Below the pieces are notes generated by a model. It had not been told where the DNA came from. It saw nothing but the letters and a program-made list of their open reading frames with translations, and made no database searches. The position numbers and the translations under genes were made by a program. Source: Tetraselmis striata (Eukaryota > Chlorophyta > Chlorodendrophyceae > Chlorodendrales > Chlorodendraceae). Taken from it: DNA of 64,000 bases. Positions 10,543 to 22,570 of the stretch are shown one piece after another (position 1 is the first letter of the stretch; the number at the start of each line of letters is the position of its first letter). The stretch covers positions 31,495 through 95,494 of the forward strand of contig VCJN01002462.1 in the NCBI GenBank assembly GCA_006384855.1. Reading direction: 5' to 3'.

Positions 10543-13500
10543 CTAAGCGGCCGTCAGCGCGTGGTGCACCGCCGCCTGCTGCAGCGCCGTCAGGTGCTGC
10601 CACGCCGCGTCCTTGAAGCCGGGGTTGGCGCCCAGGGTGGCCTGCGCTCACCAGGGAGGACGGGGGCAGTAGAAAGCCCACACTCAGCACTCGCAGCGGG
10701 CCGCGCACGTGCGGCAAGGCGCAGGCGGGTGTGTCGGCGCATCTGGGGCAGAATCCACGAAAGCCTAAATAGGCGAATAATGTGAGAGTGTGCAGATTAT
10801 CTGTGTATGTACAGCTATATTTGCCAATAATCTTTAATAATACTTACTATAATCCTTCCCAGAAGGGCTTCGAACTACTTATTGTAAGGCCATATCATAA
10901 TGGCTACCTTATCCTAAGCCTTATTCTAAGCCTGGAATTGGGCTTGCACGCGACCTAAATGAAGAGTATTTGTGATAGTTTCGCCTACATTTGACCTCGG
11001 GCGGGCAGGGCAGGTTCTTCTTTGCAGTACCACGTTGGCACCCGTAAATATGTGTGGGTGTCTACCCTGTATGAGTGTCATCAGCTAAGGGTTTCCAAGG
11101 CCCTAAAACCCTAAGTATAATTATACCGGCTCAGTATGTCAGATAATAATCAATAGTGCATAAATCTCTGCATGCATTTTAAATCAGCAAATGATGCTCG
11201 CAGCGCGCGGAGATATCACACTCCACAAAAGTAGTGACGTTTGGTGAAAACAACATGCGCGAGGGAAAATAATAAATAAAAGATACCTCTGGTTCGTAGC
11301 ACTACAGGTCTGTACCTATTAGTACTCGTATTATGCCGACTGCACAATCACTCTCCGGATATTACAGCAAGTGCTGTTTCATGTGCCCCCCCCCCCCCCC
11401 CCCGGGCAGGCAGCAGTCGACGGCAGTGTTGTGCACCTTGAGCTTCTCCGCGATAAAGGCCGGCAGGTCGACGCTGTACACCGGGTCCGCCTTGGCCTCC
11501 TCGTCATCCACCACGTGCTCCTCCTGCACGTCGGCGCGGCGCCCGGGTCAGCCGGGCCACCCGCCCGGCTCATGACACTACTGACAATAATAGCTAGGCT
11601 TTAAGTCGCGAGGCGGGCGGCATATGAGGGCGCACCTCGGCGCGGTTGCTCAGAAACTCGAAGAGGTCCATGCCGAGGCCCTTCCCGGAAAAACCTGCGA
11701 ACGGGCGTCCGAGCTCCTGCTTAGCCATGAGGAGGGTGGACGAGACGGAGGGGACACATGAAGGGGGCGGGGGGGGGGGGGGGGGGGGGGCTTTCGCCTT
11801 CATTCATCATGTTATATCGACACACTTGGCATGTACGGTTTGGCGGTAAGCCCGATTAAACCTAAATGTCCCAAAACTCTGAAATTTATTTTCATTCAAG
11901 TCAAACCTCGGGAGAAAAAACACCTTGGATTTTGCCATAGATGGAAATTGAAACCCTATCTCGGATGACAGTGTAATTGGAAACTTCGATTTATGAATTC
12001 ATTATGTCATATAAGTGAAAAACTAACAAGGCCAAGTCCCCATCCAAAATCCGATGTCCTCAAAGTCAGCCGACCATACGGGCACCTCCGCAACATGCGG
12101 GTGCCTCATGGGAAAAGGGGCTTGCTCGATGTGCATCATGTGCTTGGACACATCTCTGGGCGCATTGCATCTGCCAATGCAACTATGCAAGGCGGCTGTG
12201 TCATCAAACTTGGCGCCTACCCGCCCAACCTGCCCCAAAACTGACTGGCCTTGAGATGAAGTCGGGTTTTGTGGAACTGTTTAGTTGAGCCTAAGATGAA
12301 ACCCAATTCGATTTTTGAAACCCTAATCAGGGCTGACAGCCCAACAGAGCGCTTTACTTAGCGGACCATACGCGGGTTCTCCGTGCGGCCGGGCCGTACG
12401 ACCGCCGGCCTGGTTCGTCGGGGAAGAAAGCTGTAAGAATTTTCAGGTTCCAAATGTACATAGACGCACGGCGGAGGGGCGGCCCTCACCCGCGTCCCAG
12501 TCGTCGTCCTCGTCGTCGTCCTCGTCGGCGAAGTCCCCCGCATCCGCCGCGCCCCCGCCGTTGGCGGTCTGCTCCTGCGCCTCGATCAGCGCGTCGGACA
12601 GCACCTCCACCAGCTTGACCGGCAGCGCCACCGTGCTCCATTGCTCCGCCTGTCCAAGGAGGGGAGGGAGGGAGCGCGGGGCCAAGGGCGCGGGGGTGGG
12701 TGGGGGGGCGCTTGGTTAGCGTAATTCATCTTTCCGTGGGCGGGCGAAATAGGTCACATGGCCGCAACGAAAACGTTTCCTGCAAATTGGGATTTACATG
12801 CGTTAAGAGATACTGACAGGTAACCTGCTAAGATGAATCCTAAACACCCTTGCTCCTGCAGAATTAACATTATTTATGGTCCGGGGGGGGGGGGGGGGAG
12901 GGCGGGAGCTGTGGCCGCCAACCTGGGCCTTGGCGCGCGACCGCGTGCGGATGGCACCGCCCGTGTCCAGCCGGCGGCCCTTCACCGCCACGCCGCCCAG
13001 CGCGGGGTGCCCGCTGGTGAGCAGCAGCGCGAGCGCGGTGGTGCTCAGCTTGATGTTCAGCTGTCCCTGGATCTCCACCGCGCGCTCGATCCACAGCCGC
13101 ACGATGTAGCCCAGCGCGCTGTCGCCCTCCTGGGCCGCGGCCACCGGCGACGGCCTGCGTGAGCGAAAACGACCGCGCGCCCTTGGTCGACGCCGAGGCA
13201 CAGCTAATGGCGCAGAAACACACGCCAAAAGGCAATGCCGTCTTCATCAGAATGCCGCTGTCGGCGCACCTGTTGGCCAGGAAGTCGAGCAGCTCGGTCG
13301 TGTTGGAGTGGATGAGCCGGCAGAACACCATCAGCAGCCCCGTGATCTGCGCACCGGCAGATGCGCCGCCGACACGGTCAGGCCTTGGGTGAGGGCAACA
13401 GAGGATGTGCGCGCTTACACATATTCATGTATAAGTAGATACGGGTGCCTTGTGATAAGGGTGCTTATAGGTGCGTCTGCACCCGCATCCGAGATGATGG

Positions 13501-16500
13501 GAAGACCGCCTACCTAGCTGGTACTGTCATGCGCCGCGCTTTACCCTCTAGTCCCCCCCTTCTCGTGCGCAGCGGCGCGGGGGTGCGACAACCAAGGGGT
13601 GGGGTGGGGGGGCACCACGGGGCTGCTGTTGGTGTGCGGCAGCTTCTCCACGATGGCCTGCAGCAGCGCCGGCAGCATGCCGCCCACCCGGCCCGGCATC
13701 GACACCAGCAGCTGCGCGATCAGCGGCCCCACATACAGCGGCGCGGAGTCGCCGCTCTCCGGCTGCAGCATCAGGGCACACCCGGCGCACGCAATCAGCA
13801 CGTAATCCGTACGCCCCCGCCTACCCACCCGCCCATACTTGCACACAAACAGTGGTATGGCAATGCAGCGCAAGGGATGTCGGGATGCCCCCTCCCTCTC
13901 CTCATGTCACGTGGACACCCGGTCGCGCGTTACCTTCAGCAGGCGCGACAGCACTTGCAAAATGGCCTGCGGAGGTGGTTAGCGCGCAGCGTCAGCCGGG
14001 CCTTCCCAGAACGGGAAGCAGGGGGAAGCAGGGGGAAGGGGGTGCTGGTGGATGGACGGCGGGGCTTGGGGGCGACACGCGGTGGCGTGAAGACGAGGCA
14101 CTGGGAGGCATGGTGCAGCGCCATGGAGTGAGCAATGGTGAGGAAATATGCGCCGCTTTATTAGAGCCTACAAGTAGCGGGATGTGCCTGCATAGGAATG
14201 GCGCTCCGTATGTAATGTCCCGAGGGGGCGCGCTGGGATGTCGGCAATGTTCAGGAAGCTTCAGAGAATGTTGGTAGTTCCGAGGAGGGCACCGTGGCGC
14301 TGTGCCGATCATGGTTACGGACAGCACTTTGTCACACGGGTTTGGTCGGGGTTTTAGCCGGATGCCCGGCGGTTGACGTATGACTAACCAGTCTCTCAGG
14401 ATGGAACTTCGGCAATCATAAATAGAATACAACGAAATCGAACTAGAAAGTGTGTGGATGGCTAAATTATTATGAAAGAAAAGCGACAGATGCATCTCAA
14501 TCGATTGCGAATCGATTTAGGATAGCGCTAGGTACATTGTTTCTGTTGATACTGCCCATTCACTCAGGGAAAAGTATACGAATAGAATAATAAGATAGAA
14601 TAATACGAGAATAGAATAGAAAACGCTGGAAGGGTGGCAAAACACGGCCGGACATTGCCGTTTGAATGCTTGCCACCTACGCGCTATCAGATATGTAAAT
14701 CACAGCAAAGTGGTGCATTATTATGGCGCAGCTGCTAGCACTACTTCAGTTGAATTGAGTTTGGCAAGGCATGGCCGGGAAGCCTCAGGCGGTGCGGGGG
14801 CTGCCCCACCTGCAGGGAGGCGTCCGGGTCGGCGCCGTTCCAGGACAGCATGCCCTCCCCGCCGGCGCGGACAAAGAGGCGGAGGATGTCGGTGCCGCTC
14901 TGCAGCTGGCCGGCGTCGCCGCTGGCGGCCATGAGCGCCATGAGCGGGGCCCAGGCGAGCTGGTGCGCGCTGGCGGCGAGCTCCGCGGGGACGCGCTTGA
15001 GGAGGAGCACCAGCAGGTCCAGCGCGCCCTCCACCAGCGCGCTCGGCTGGCTGGCCGGCGCGACGGTGCCGCTGCTGATGATGTGGCAGAGGTGGGGCAG
15101 GAGGCGGCCCAGCAGGGGGCGCTGTCGGCACCAAGGTGTGGGGGGGGGGGGGGGGGGGGGGTCCGTTCCATCAACGCGCGATGATCTAAAATGTATAAGC
15201 AAGCATGGCACATTTGTTGCCATGATAGAATAAAAGGTTCCTGTGGCAATAACAGTACATTTCGTACGATACAAATGCGGCTTTGGCTATGTTGATGGCC
15301 AAGCCCTAGCGTGACACAGTACCGACCAGGTGATCGCTTGATTATGTCCTGAAATGTGGTCCAGGCGGCTCATGTTTTATTTGTTCTGGCCTCCGATGTC
15401 TCGCAAAAACAAGCGCAAAGGTACGGTGCGCGCGGTGTGCGCATTCTCAGTGGAGTCATTGGCCCTACACTATTCCACAAATTATGCTACAAAACGTAAT
15501 AAGAATGTGATCTTCTCCTACGCATTTTCAAAAAACTAGTTTCAATTACTCGGAGGATGGCGTTAATGAGTTAGTGGGTTATCGGCCCCTGGTGTGCTTA
15601 GAGGAAGAATACTGTTGTTGCTTTCTGCGCGCCTGAATAAAACTTTGCGATGCCACCCCAAGGGAATTTTCCTGCTGGTCCTTGGCGGACGTGGCTGATT
15701 ACGAGTAGCGACTACACACGCACATCTGTTTCAGCCAAGACGGGAGGAGGAAGTTTTTGGGGGGGGGGGGGGGGGGGGGGCTCACCTGGCACGCGGGCAC
15801 GGCCACCAGCGCGGCGAGCACGTCAAAGGCGTCCATCGCGATGAGCGGGTCGTTGGCATAGTCGCCCCACACCTTGAACACCGCCTCCGACAGCGACGGC
15901 TCCCACGTCGCCGCGGCCGCCGCGTCGGCCTATCCAAGAAAGGGACGGCGGAGTCAGCTCGGCTTACCGATAGTCCGTGGAGGGCGGCCGAGAGTTGCCG
16001 ACAGCATCGCTGGGCCAGCGGAAACCGACAGAGGATCCGAACCCAAATGCGGTGTCGAGACTCAGCGACCCGCGCCTGTAGGGGACTCTCTCCGATACTG
16101 AGGCCGCCGCCGAACCAGAATTATTTTATCTAGAATATGGAAAGGCACAGTATGTATCCTAGTGCATATAAGCAGTGTTTAGTTTTTTTCCCGGAAGCTC
16201 AGGCTGTCGATTTTCGAACCTCTGGCTACTGGAATTTCACAGAGGGTGGCCCACCTTGACCACCGCGAGCAAAGTTTCCAGCACCAGGTGCAACACTTCC
16301 TCCTCCGAGTTTTGCAGCAGCGTCCCGAGGCCCTGCCGCAACATTACGGCGCGCTCAGGGGGTCGGCATCGACGACACCAGCTGCCATGATAATGGCCAG
16401 TCGACTATCAGCGGGGATGGGCGCACCTGGTACAGCGGCGTGGCCATGTCGCCCAGGCCGCCGGCGCCGACGTGCGGGCAGAACTGCGCCACGGCGCGGC

Positions 16501-19500
16501 AGGCGCCGATGCGCACGGGCGCCGGGTTGGACAGGCCCAGCCCCGCGACGCCGGCCTGCATAAAGAAGGGCCGCTTTTCGGCGGGCACAAACGCAAACAG
16601 GCGCGAAGACACCTGCACGTGTCGCGACGGAGTGCGAGTAAGAACCCCCGCGCTGCAATGACCGAGTCGGCTTTACCAATGTGAAATCTACATATTGATG
16701 GAGCTTTTATCAAGATCATACGCGCTACATCATATGAAGTGCTGAGCAACATCTTCGATGTAACAATAATGGGATCTGCCCCACGGGTGGCCGCATCAAT
16801 GCAGCACGCCGCCATGCTTTCGACATCAGGCAGGTAATGGCCGCGGAACTGCCTCCCCAACATTGCGTGATGCCCAGTGGCAGCATTGGTCGAGTTCTTG
16901 GCTGCTGTGCCAAATGTAGCAATCGAGGCGACATTCGCCTCAAGAGCACGACGCTTGAAACATGGCCGCGTGATTTAGTGTACATGCTCGTCGTAACCTC
17001 GTCGTAGCGTGTAAACAGACACCGTAGTTGTCACACACGTGATATTTAAACTACAATCAGCTGCACTCGTGGATGAGGACATTGCCGTGCCCAGGTGAGG
17101 CCGAGCAAAGGGAGGAGTTGGCAATAGCGGGGGGGGGGGGGGGGGGTCACCCAGAGCGCCCGGCCGACCAGGAACGCGCAATCGCAGTTGGAGCTGAGGT
17201 CGCACGCGAGCACGTTCTCCATGAAGCCCGCCACGTCAAAGGTCAGCTGGCGAGAAGATCGCAACAGAGCAAGGGGGCTGGTCAGCCGGCGCAACATCTT
17301 CACGGGGGCATCGAGCCCGGGAGTTGAGGATCTGCATTGCCAATTCGCGCATGGGGCAGCCCGGGGGTGGGCATTGCTGTGCGTGGCAGCCAGCTCGCCC
17401 ACCTGCCCGTCCTCCGCCATCTCCTGCAGGTTCTCGCCCATCGAGCCCACCGCCAGCAGCGCCGCCTCCCGGATGCGCCACCAACCAGGGTTGCCGGCGG
17501 CCTGCATCAATCAGGGTTGCTCGTCAATGGTCCTCCTCGTCCCACCATGAACCGCCACGACAACGCCTAACTCACTAACAGGTGGAAGCCCCGCTGCCGG
17601 AAGAAGTGAGCTCAAAGAAGGCATGTGGCAAGCCAAGTTCAATCAGACCGGACCTTAAAACCACCACAAAGAGGTTCTTTTAGATTCTGAAATGCAGACA
17701 GCACGAAGGTTGATCGATTACGAAAAGCTGATGCCGGAATTTATGCCCTCTGCTCATTTCCTCTCCGCTGACACGAATCGCTTAACAGGAGTCTTACCTG
17801 AATAAACTGACATTGAATTGTTATGCAGGCACTTCAAAAGGCCTAGACGGGAAGCAAGATGTTATCAGATCGGATCGGATCGGATCGGGGAAGGCATCGT
17901 GGGCTTGTTGGAGCACGCCAAGGCAAGGCTGGGAACCATAGGCAACCTCGCGGAATATAAGAACTGCGGAGCGGCATGTAGGACCTGACACCCATGCTCC
18001 GCGCCGGTACCTCGACAAGTACCTTGTACCGGTATCGCGGTGGGGCCCACCCTGCACCAGGATGCGCCCCTGCGCCCCGCCACGTCCACCCCTAGAACTA
18101 TCTTGCCAACAGATGCGCTGACGCGCGGACGTCCAGTGGAGATAAGCGTGGTGTGTGCATCACTAGACCCAATGATGGCGCTTAGGACATTTACCTCAAC
18201 TCTCGCATCGCGGGTTTTCCTGTGAGAGCATAGGTGCCACTTATTCCGGCCGACTCTTAGGCGGTTGCCTATACCCGGGCTGGGGTCGGGTGCCGCGGCC
18301 CTACCTTGGCGTTCTCCGCATCTTGTAGCCGCCTCTGTGTTGCCTCAGAGAGCGCGGTCCCAGTGTCGGCGTCGAATTGCTGAGGATGCAGAGGACGGCA
18401 GCAGGGATGAAGGGGGAGAGGGGGGGGGGATGTGGTGAGCCACGTGACCAACAGTCGCGGCGCAGCGTGTCCATCCATTCAGATTGCTTCATGGGGACGG
18501 GGAGCCGGAGAAGTGGGGGGGGGGGGGGGGGGGAGGAGGGGGGGGGGGGGGGGGGGGAGGGCACGAGTTACATATCTACCTGCCACAGCTCCTCCAGCAG
18601 CATTTCGCCGGAGACCCGCACACTGAAGGCATCGTCCTCCTCGTCCGCCACGTACTGCACGCGATGCTCTCAGTTAGTGCCGTGCTCAGCCCTGAGGGAG
18701 CTTGAGGAGCGGACAGGAGGGGAGGGCGCCTGCCGCGGCCGACCTGGTTGGGGTCGCGCGCCCAGGTGGCCGCCTGGTCCCGTGTCATCTGCATGTACCC
18801 CAACGAGTAGTACGCCAGCTGCCCCACGCTGCCTGCAATCAGCTCCTTGTAGCGATGGTTCCCGATCTGCCCAGTCCAGTGCATTCCAGTCCGACCCAGA
18901 GAGCACCACACCAGGCGGAATCAGCACCATACCGCCAAGTCCCAGGTTCTAGGATTTAGCGGCTTGGGGGGTCAGGTTGGGCTTGTGCATGCCAGATGAC
19001 CGCTGGCCGATTCTACGGGGGCATGAGAAGCAAGCGCAGTGTGCCCATGCACATGCTCATCAACATGCCTATAGGAATGAGCGTGCTTGTTCTCGTGCCC
19101 GTGCCTCTCTTAGGAAAGCCTGGACGTATGCCGTCGTACTGGCGCCAGTCTCCCACAATGTTATCCCGCGAGCCATTTATGGGAGGCAAGTTGGTGGTTC
19201 GTGGCACACTTCCTGGATACCTCAATGACAAGAAGGTGCACGTGTCCATTGCCATGCCAATGCCCAGGCACATCCCTCATACCAATGCCGAAGCACATAC
19301 ACATCCCCGTGTGCCTATGCCTTTGCACTCGCACAGGCACATGAACACGCACGCTCATATTATGAAGCCTCGCCATGTGCGCGGGCCCGCGCCTACACCC
19401 ACGTCCTAAAACACATGCCTGTGCCCACCGACTAGGCAGTCAATCTGCGCCCCTCCCTGCCCTGAGCGAGGTCATCCCCGGCATAATGCTCATCCGGAAC

Positions 19501-21508
19501 AGCATTTGGGGCTCGGAGGGCTAGCGGTGGAATGGAGGGAGGTAGAGAGGCGGGGGGGGGGGGGGGGGGGGGGGAGCACCAGCGTCAGCAGCAGCTCGAA
19601 CAGCTGGCTGATGAGCGTCTCAAAGTCCAGGTTCTCGCCGTCGCTGTCCAGCTCGCCGCCATCGATGTCGCCATCCTCCGCGATGACGGTGGACTCGTAC
19701 ACCGGGAAGCTGTGCAGGGCATGTGGCGGCGGCGGCGCTCAGCCAACCAGAGCGCAGCTCATCAAGCCCTGTGCTTGTGTACACATACATATCCGAATAC
19801 AATACAACCAGCGCCGGTGTGATGCGATGATGCGGCGGCTGTCAAGGCACCCTGACCGCCCCACATGACCACAAGGGGCGCACCAGTTGACCAACATGCC
19901 CCAGCAGGGCGCCATGACGGCGGGCACCATTCCCGCGATGTGCTTGCCAAAGCAGGAGATGGCGATCACCAGGATCTTGAGCACCTCCAGTTTGATCCCC
20001 CAGTCGGCCGGGTCCTGGGGCATTGCCACCGCCAGCCAGCAGTGGGGCGGGCGGGTGGGGCTCCGGTGAGCGGTGCGGCGGCCCTGTCTGGTAAGGTGCG
20101 GGTGGGGTTGGGGTGGCTGGCTGGCGGCGCACCTCAGCGGTGGTGGGGCGCGAAAGCAGCGCCACAAACCGCTCAAACCAGGGTGGCAGCAGCGGCAGGA
20201 TCACGGCGCGCGTGGCGTCCGCGAGCTCGCGGTCCATGGTGCCAATGGTGGCGATGCAGGAGTACAGCACGCGCAGGGCGCGCCGCTGCACACCGCCGCC
20301 GTACTGCTCGCCGCCCGCCACGATGGAGAGCAGGTCGGGCAGCAGCACCGGCAGCAGCTGATGGCGCCCGCAGGGAAGGGGAGGGGGGCATCAGGCTACA
20401 GTCTCTATGCTTGGGGAGCGACGGGGGAGCATGGGAAGGGGGCATTGGACTGGGCATGGGGGGGGGGGGGGGGGGGGACCACCTCTGGCATCACGCGGTC
20501 ATCGATGTCGCTGGCAAAGAGGGACAGGCAGCGCACCGCGCCATGGACTGGCCAGATTTGTGGTGGTGTGAGGGGGGGGGGGGGGGGTGATTCAGCGCAG
20601 GTCTGGGTGAAGCGATTAGGCAATGGTGAGGATGGAGATAGGGGCGGAAGGATGGAACATGAAGCAGCAGGGGGGAGGGGGGGGGGGGGGGACAAGGTGC
20701 AGAGGTAGGCATGGAGGCAGCCAGGGGGGCGCGAGAGGGTTCGGGTGGGGGTGCAGGGGTGGCGGCGCACCTGCGTCGGGGGATGGCCTGGAGCGCAGCG
20801 TGCTGACCAGCAGCGGCAGCAGCTCCGGCCACCGCTCTGGCCAGTCCCACTTGGCGATGGCCGCGATGGCCATGCCCACGGCGGTGCGAATCTTGGGCAT
20901 GCCATCCGCCAGCCCCTCCGGCAGCAGCCCCCGGATGGCGGCCTTGTCCTCCTCCGGCGCCGCCGGTGGCGCGAAGTGCTTGGAGCCCTCCTGCCAGTGG
21001 CGCTTCACGTACTGCTTGAGCACCACCGCGGCCAGCTGCCGGATGCCGAAGGGCAGCGAGCCCTGCAGCGCCACGCGCGCCAGCGCCACGCCATAGCCCG
21101 GCTGCAGATTTGCGGGGGGGGGGGGGGGGGGGGGTTGGGTGGGGGGGCCGGGGGGGGGGGCGGAGGGCAGCGGTAAGGGGGCGCCAGGGGCCATCGCAGC
21201 CCCGGGCGCCTGCGAGCTGGTCGCGCCATGTCCCGAGTGCGTTCAGCCACACGCGCAGCCTCGCCCTCCCACCCGCCGCCAAGCTTCCACCACCTACCTG
21301 TTCCATTCAGCGCTCCCTTGTTGCATCGCGGCCCACGGTGTCGCCACGTTGTGTCGGCGAAGGGGAGGGGGGCGAGAAGGAGGTGGGCATTCGGGGGTCC
21401 CTCGCATACCTGCGCGGACGCCCCCTGCAGCTGCGCCTCCGCCGCCTGCCGCACCAGCGGGTTGCTGTCCAGCGTCTGGTAGAGGCAGTTCAGCAGCGCC
21501 TGCTCCAT
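10543..21508 (-). CDS. IPO9: Importin-9 (Kap114-type importin-beta), complete, 23 exons
   Basis: A nuclear import receptor of the importin-beta superfamily. It carries cargoes such as histones through the nuclear pore under Ran control. Exons from the start: 21508-21410, 21101-20771, 20547-20483, 20357-20133, 20014-19884, 19709-19580, 18866-18744, 18654-18580, 18379-18305, 17501-17403, 17246-17151, 16612-16427, 16332-16255, 15929-15786, 15121-14810, 13966-13934, 13762-13616, 13346-13270, 13154-12923, 12649-12490, 11694-11636, 11523-11437, 10641-10543. They join in phase throughout to 1020 residues; animal IPO9 has about 1040. Family landmarks are the N-terminal importin region (IRQLAAVVLKQYVKRHW, KWDWPERWPELLPLL), AVHGAVRCL, SDGENLDFETLI, YMQMTRDQAATWARDPNQ, FLVGRALW, the acidic DEDDDEDDDWDAG loop and the DPVYSVDLPAFI C-terminal region. 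The gene is convergent with the UVR-motif gene and divergent from PrimPol. The very short exon at 13934-13966 (11 codons) is the least certain. Confidence 0.95.
10870..11060 (+). repeat. Intronic repeat family A, copy 4
   Basis: A copy within the last importin-9 intron, antisense to that gene. Landmarks are ATTGGGCTTGCACGCGACCT, GTTTCGCCTACATTTGACCT and GGGCGGGCAGGGCAGGTTCT. Confidence 0.65.
15759..15780 (-). repeat. Poly-C tract (sense) touching an importin-9 donor site
   Basis: Twenty-two G on the + strand read as GTGAGC followed by an unbroken C run in the importin-9 sense strand, immediately after the exon ending at 15786. It is one of several tracts whose edge is the splice donor; others are at 17129-17146, 19552-19574 and 20458-20477. 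Confidence 0.9.
17937..18254 (-). repeat. Intronic repeat family B, copy 1
   Basis: About 320 bases in the importin-9 intron between exons 9 and 10. In the sense direction it runs GTCGGCCGGAATAAGT, CACCTATGCTCTCACAGG, GTCCTAAGCGCCATCA, CGCAGGGGCGCATCCTG, ATGCCGCTCCGCAGT, TTCCGCGAGGTTGCC. The same series occurs in a PrimPol intron at 23940-24262, in the same orientation relative to transcription. Confidence 0.8.
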
Positions 21509-22570
21509 GCTGCCGCCCTCCGCCGTCTGGGTGGTTGCGGCCCGGCGAAGAGGAGACTGCCGGAGGGCGGGGAGCCGACAACCCGCAGGGGGCGACGTGC
21601 AGGGGGTGTCGCTGTCGGGCTGCCGGCCAGCAAAGGCGTGTGCCAAGCTGGTGACGAAGCGGTGAGTTTCTCCTGTTAGTGGACTGCGTGTCTAGTCGCC
21701 AGGTGGTGCGGCGCCACAGCGAGCGAGGCCTGGGCGGCGGCTGGGTTGGGCTGGTGGTGATCTAAGCGAGCGGCGGGGTCGTGTCTGATGGGTTGCACGA
21801 CGAAGAGTCGGGCCAGACTCTACCCCGTGCAACCAAACCCGTCACAAGAGTCGGGCCAAGGCGGCAAATTACGAGCGCTGTACATAGGTCCTATTAATGC
21901 TGTTTCCCCGCCTGCCGCGTCCTCAGGGACCGCGCAGTCGCTATGCGGCAGAATTTGAATTTTAAAATCGGTCATGATCGTCGTCATCGGCTGGCGGCCG
22001 CTAAGGATTACTCGCTACCGTGCCCCGCCGCTACCTGGGTACCAGTAGCGACCTACTGCTCTCTGTATTGTATTGTCGCTACATATTTCTCCGAGCGATA
22101 CCGGTATAAATCTGTATTGATATCCTTTGAAACGTTTCATGCATCATTTACATCACTCATCCGCAGTTTCTTCGAGTCTATTATTAAGAGAATAACTCTG
22201 CCTATGAGTGGTGTCTACTTTAGGGTTTCAATCTGGTCGCTGTATTTGCCGGCTGCCTGGCCGGCCGTGCCGCCGGGGACGGAGATATAATCCTTTTTAG
22301 GTAGTACTACCGGCACTTAATCCTTAAACACGCTGGTGATCGAGCCGCCTGATGAGAAACGAACCGGCGCGGGGGCCACTCACTGCCGCGGGTGCCCTCG
22401 GCAGGCGCGGGACAGCGACTGTCAAAGTAATCCGCGGCCGAGGACGCGTGCCAGGCCAACAAACGGCTGCCAACAAGGAGACGCAGGCAGCGTACGTAGA
22501 GATAGCGTGTTGGGGCAGGCGTCACACGCCAACGCGCCGGCGGGGCGTCGCACGTCGCGGCCGACATAGA
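21509..22570. promoter_or_regulatory. Shared intergenic region between divergent importin-9 and PrimPol genes
   Basis: This 1.06 kb lies between two start codons pointing away from each other, so it must hold both promoters. No TATA element is evident. A nested palindrome lies at 21791-21834: GGTTGCACG pairs with CGTGCAACC, and inside it AGAGTC pairs with GACTCT. No gene was recognised here. Confidence 0.5.

Noticed and set aside
19240-19400. Short-period CATGCC/GCACAT-like repeats suggesting a CRISPR-like array
   Set aside because: No constant repeat with unique spacers exists; it is degenerate low-complexity DNA within an importin-9 intron.
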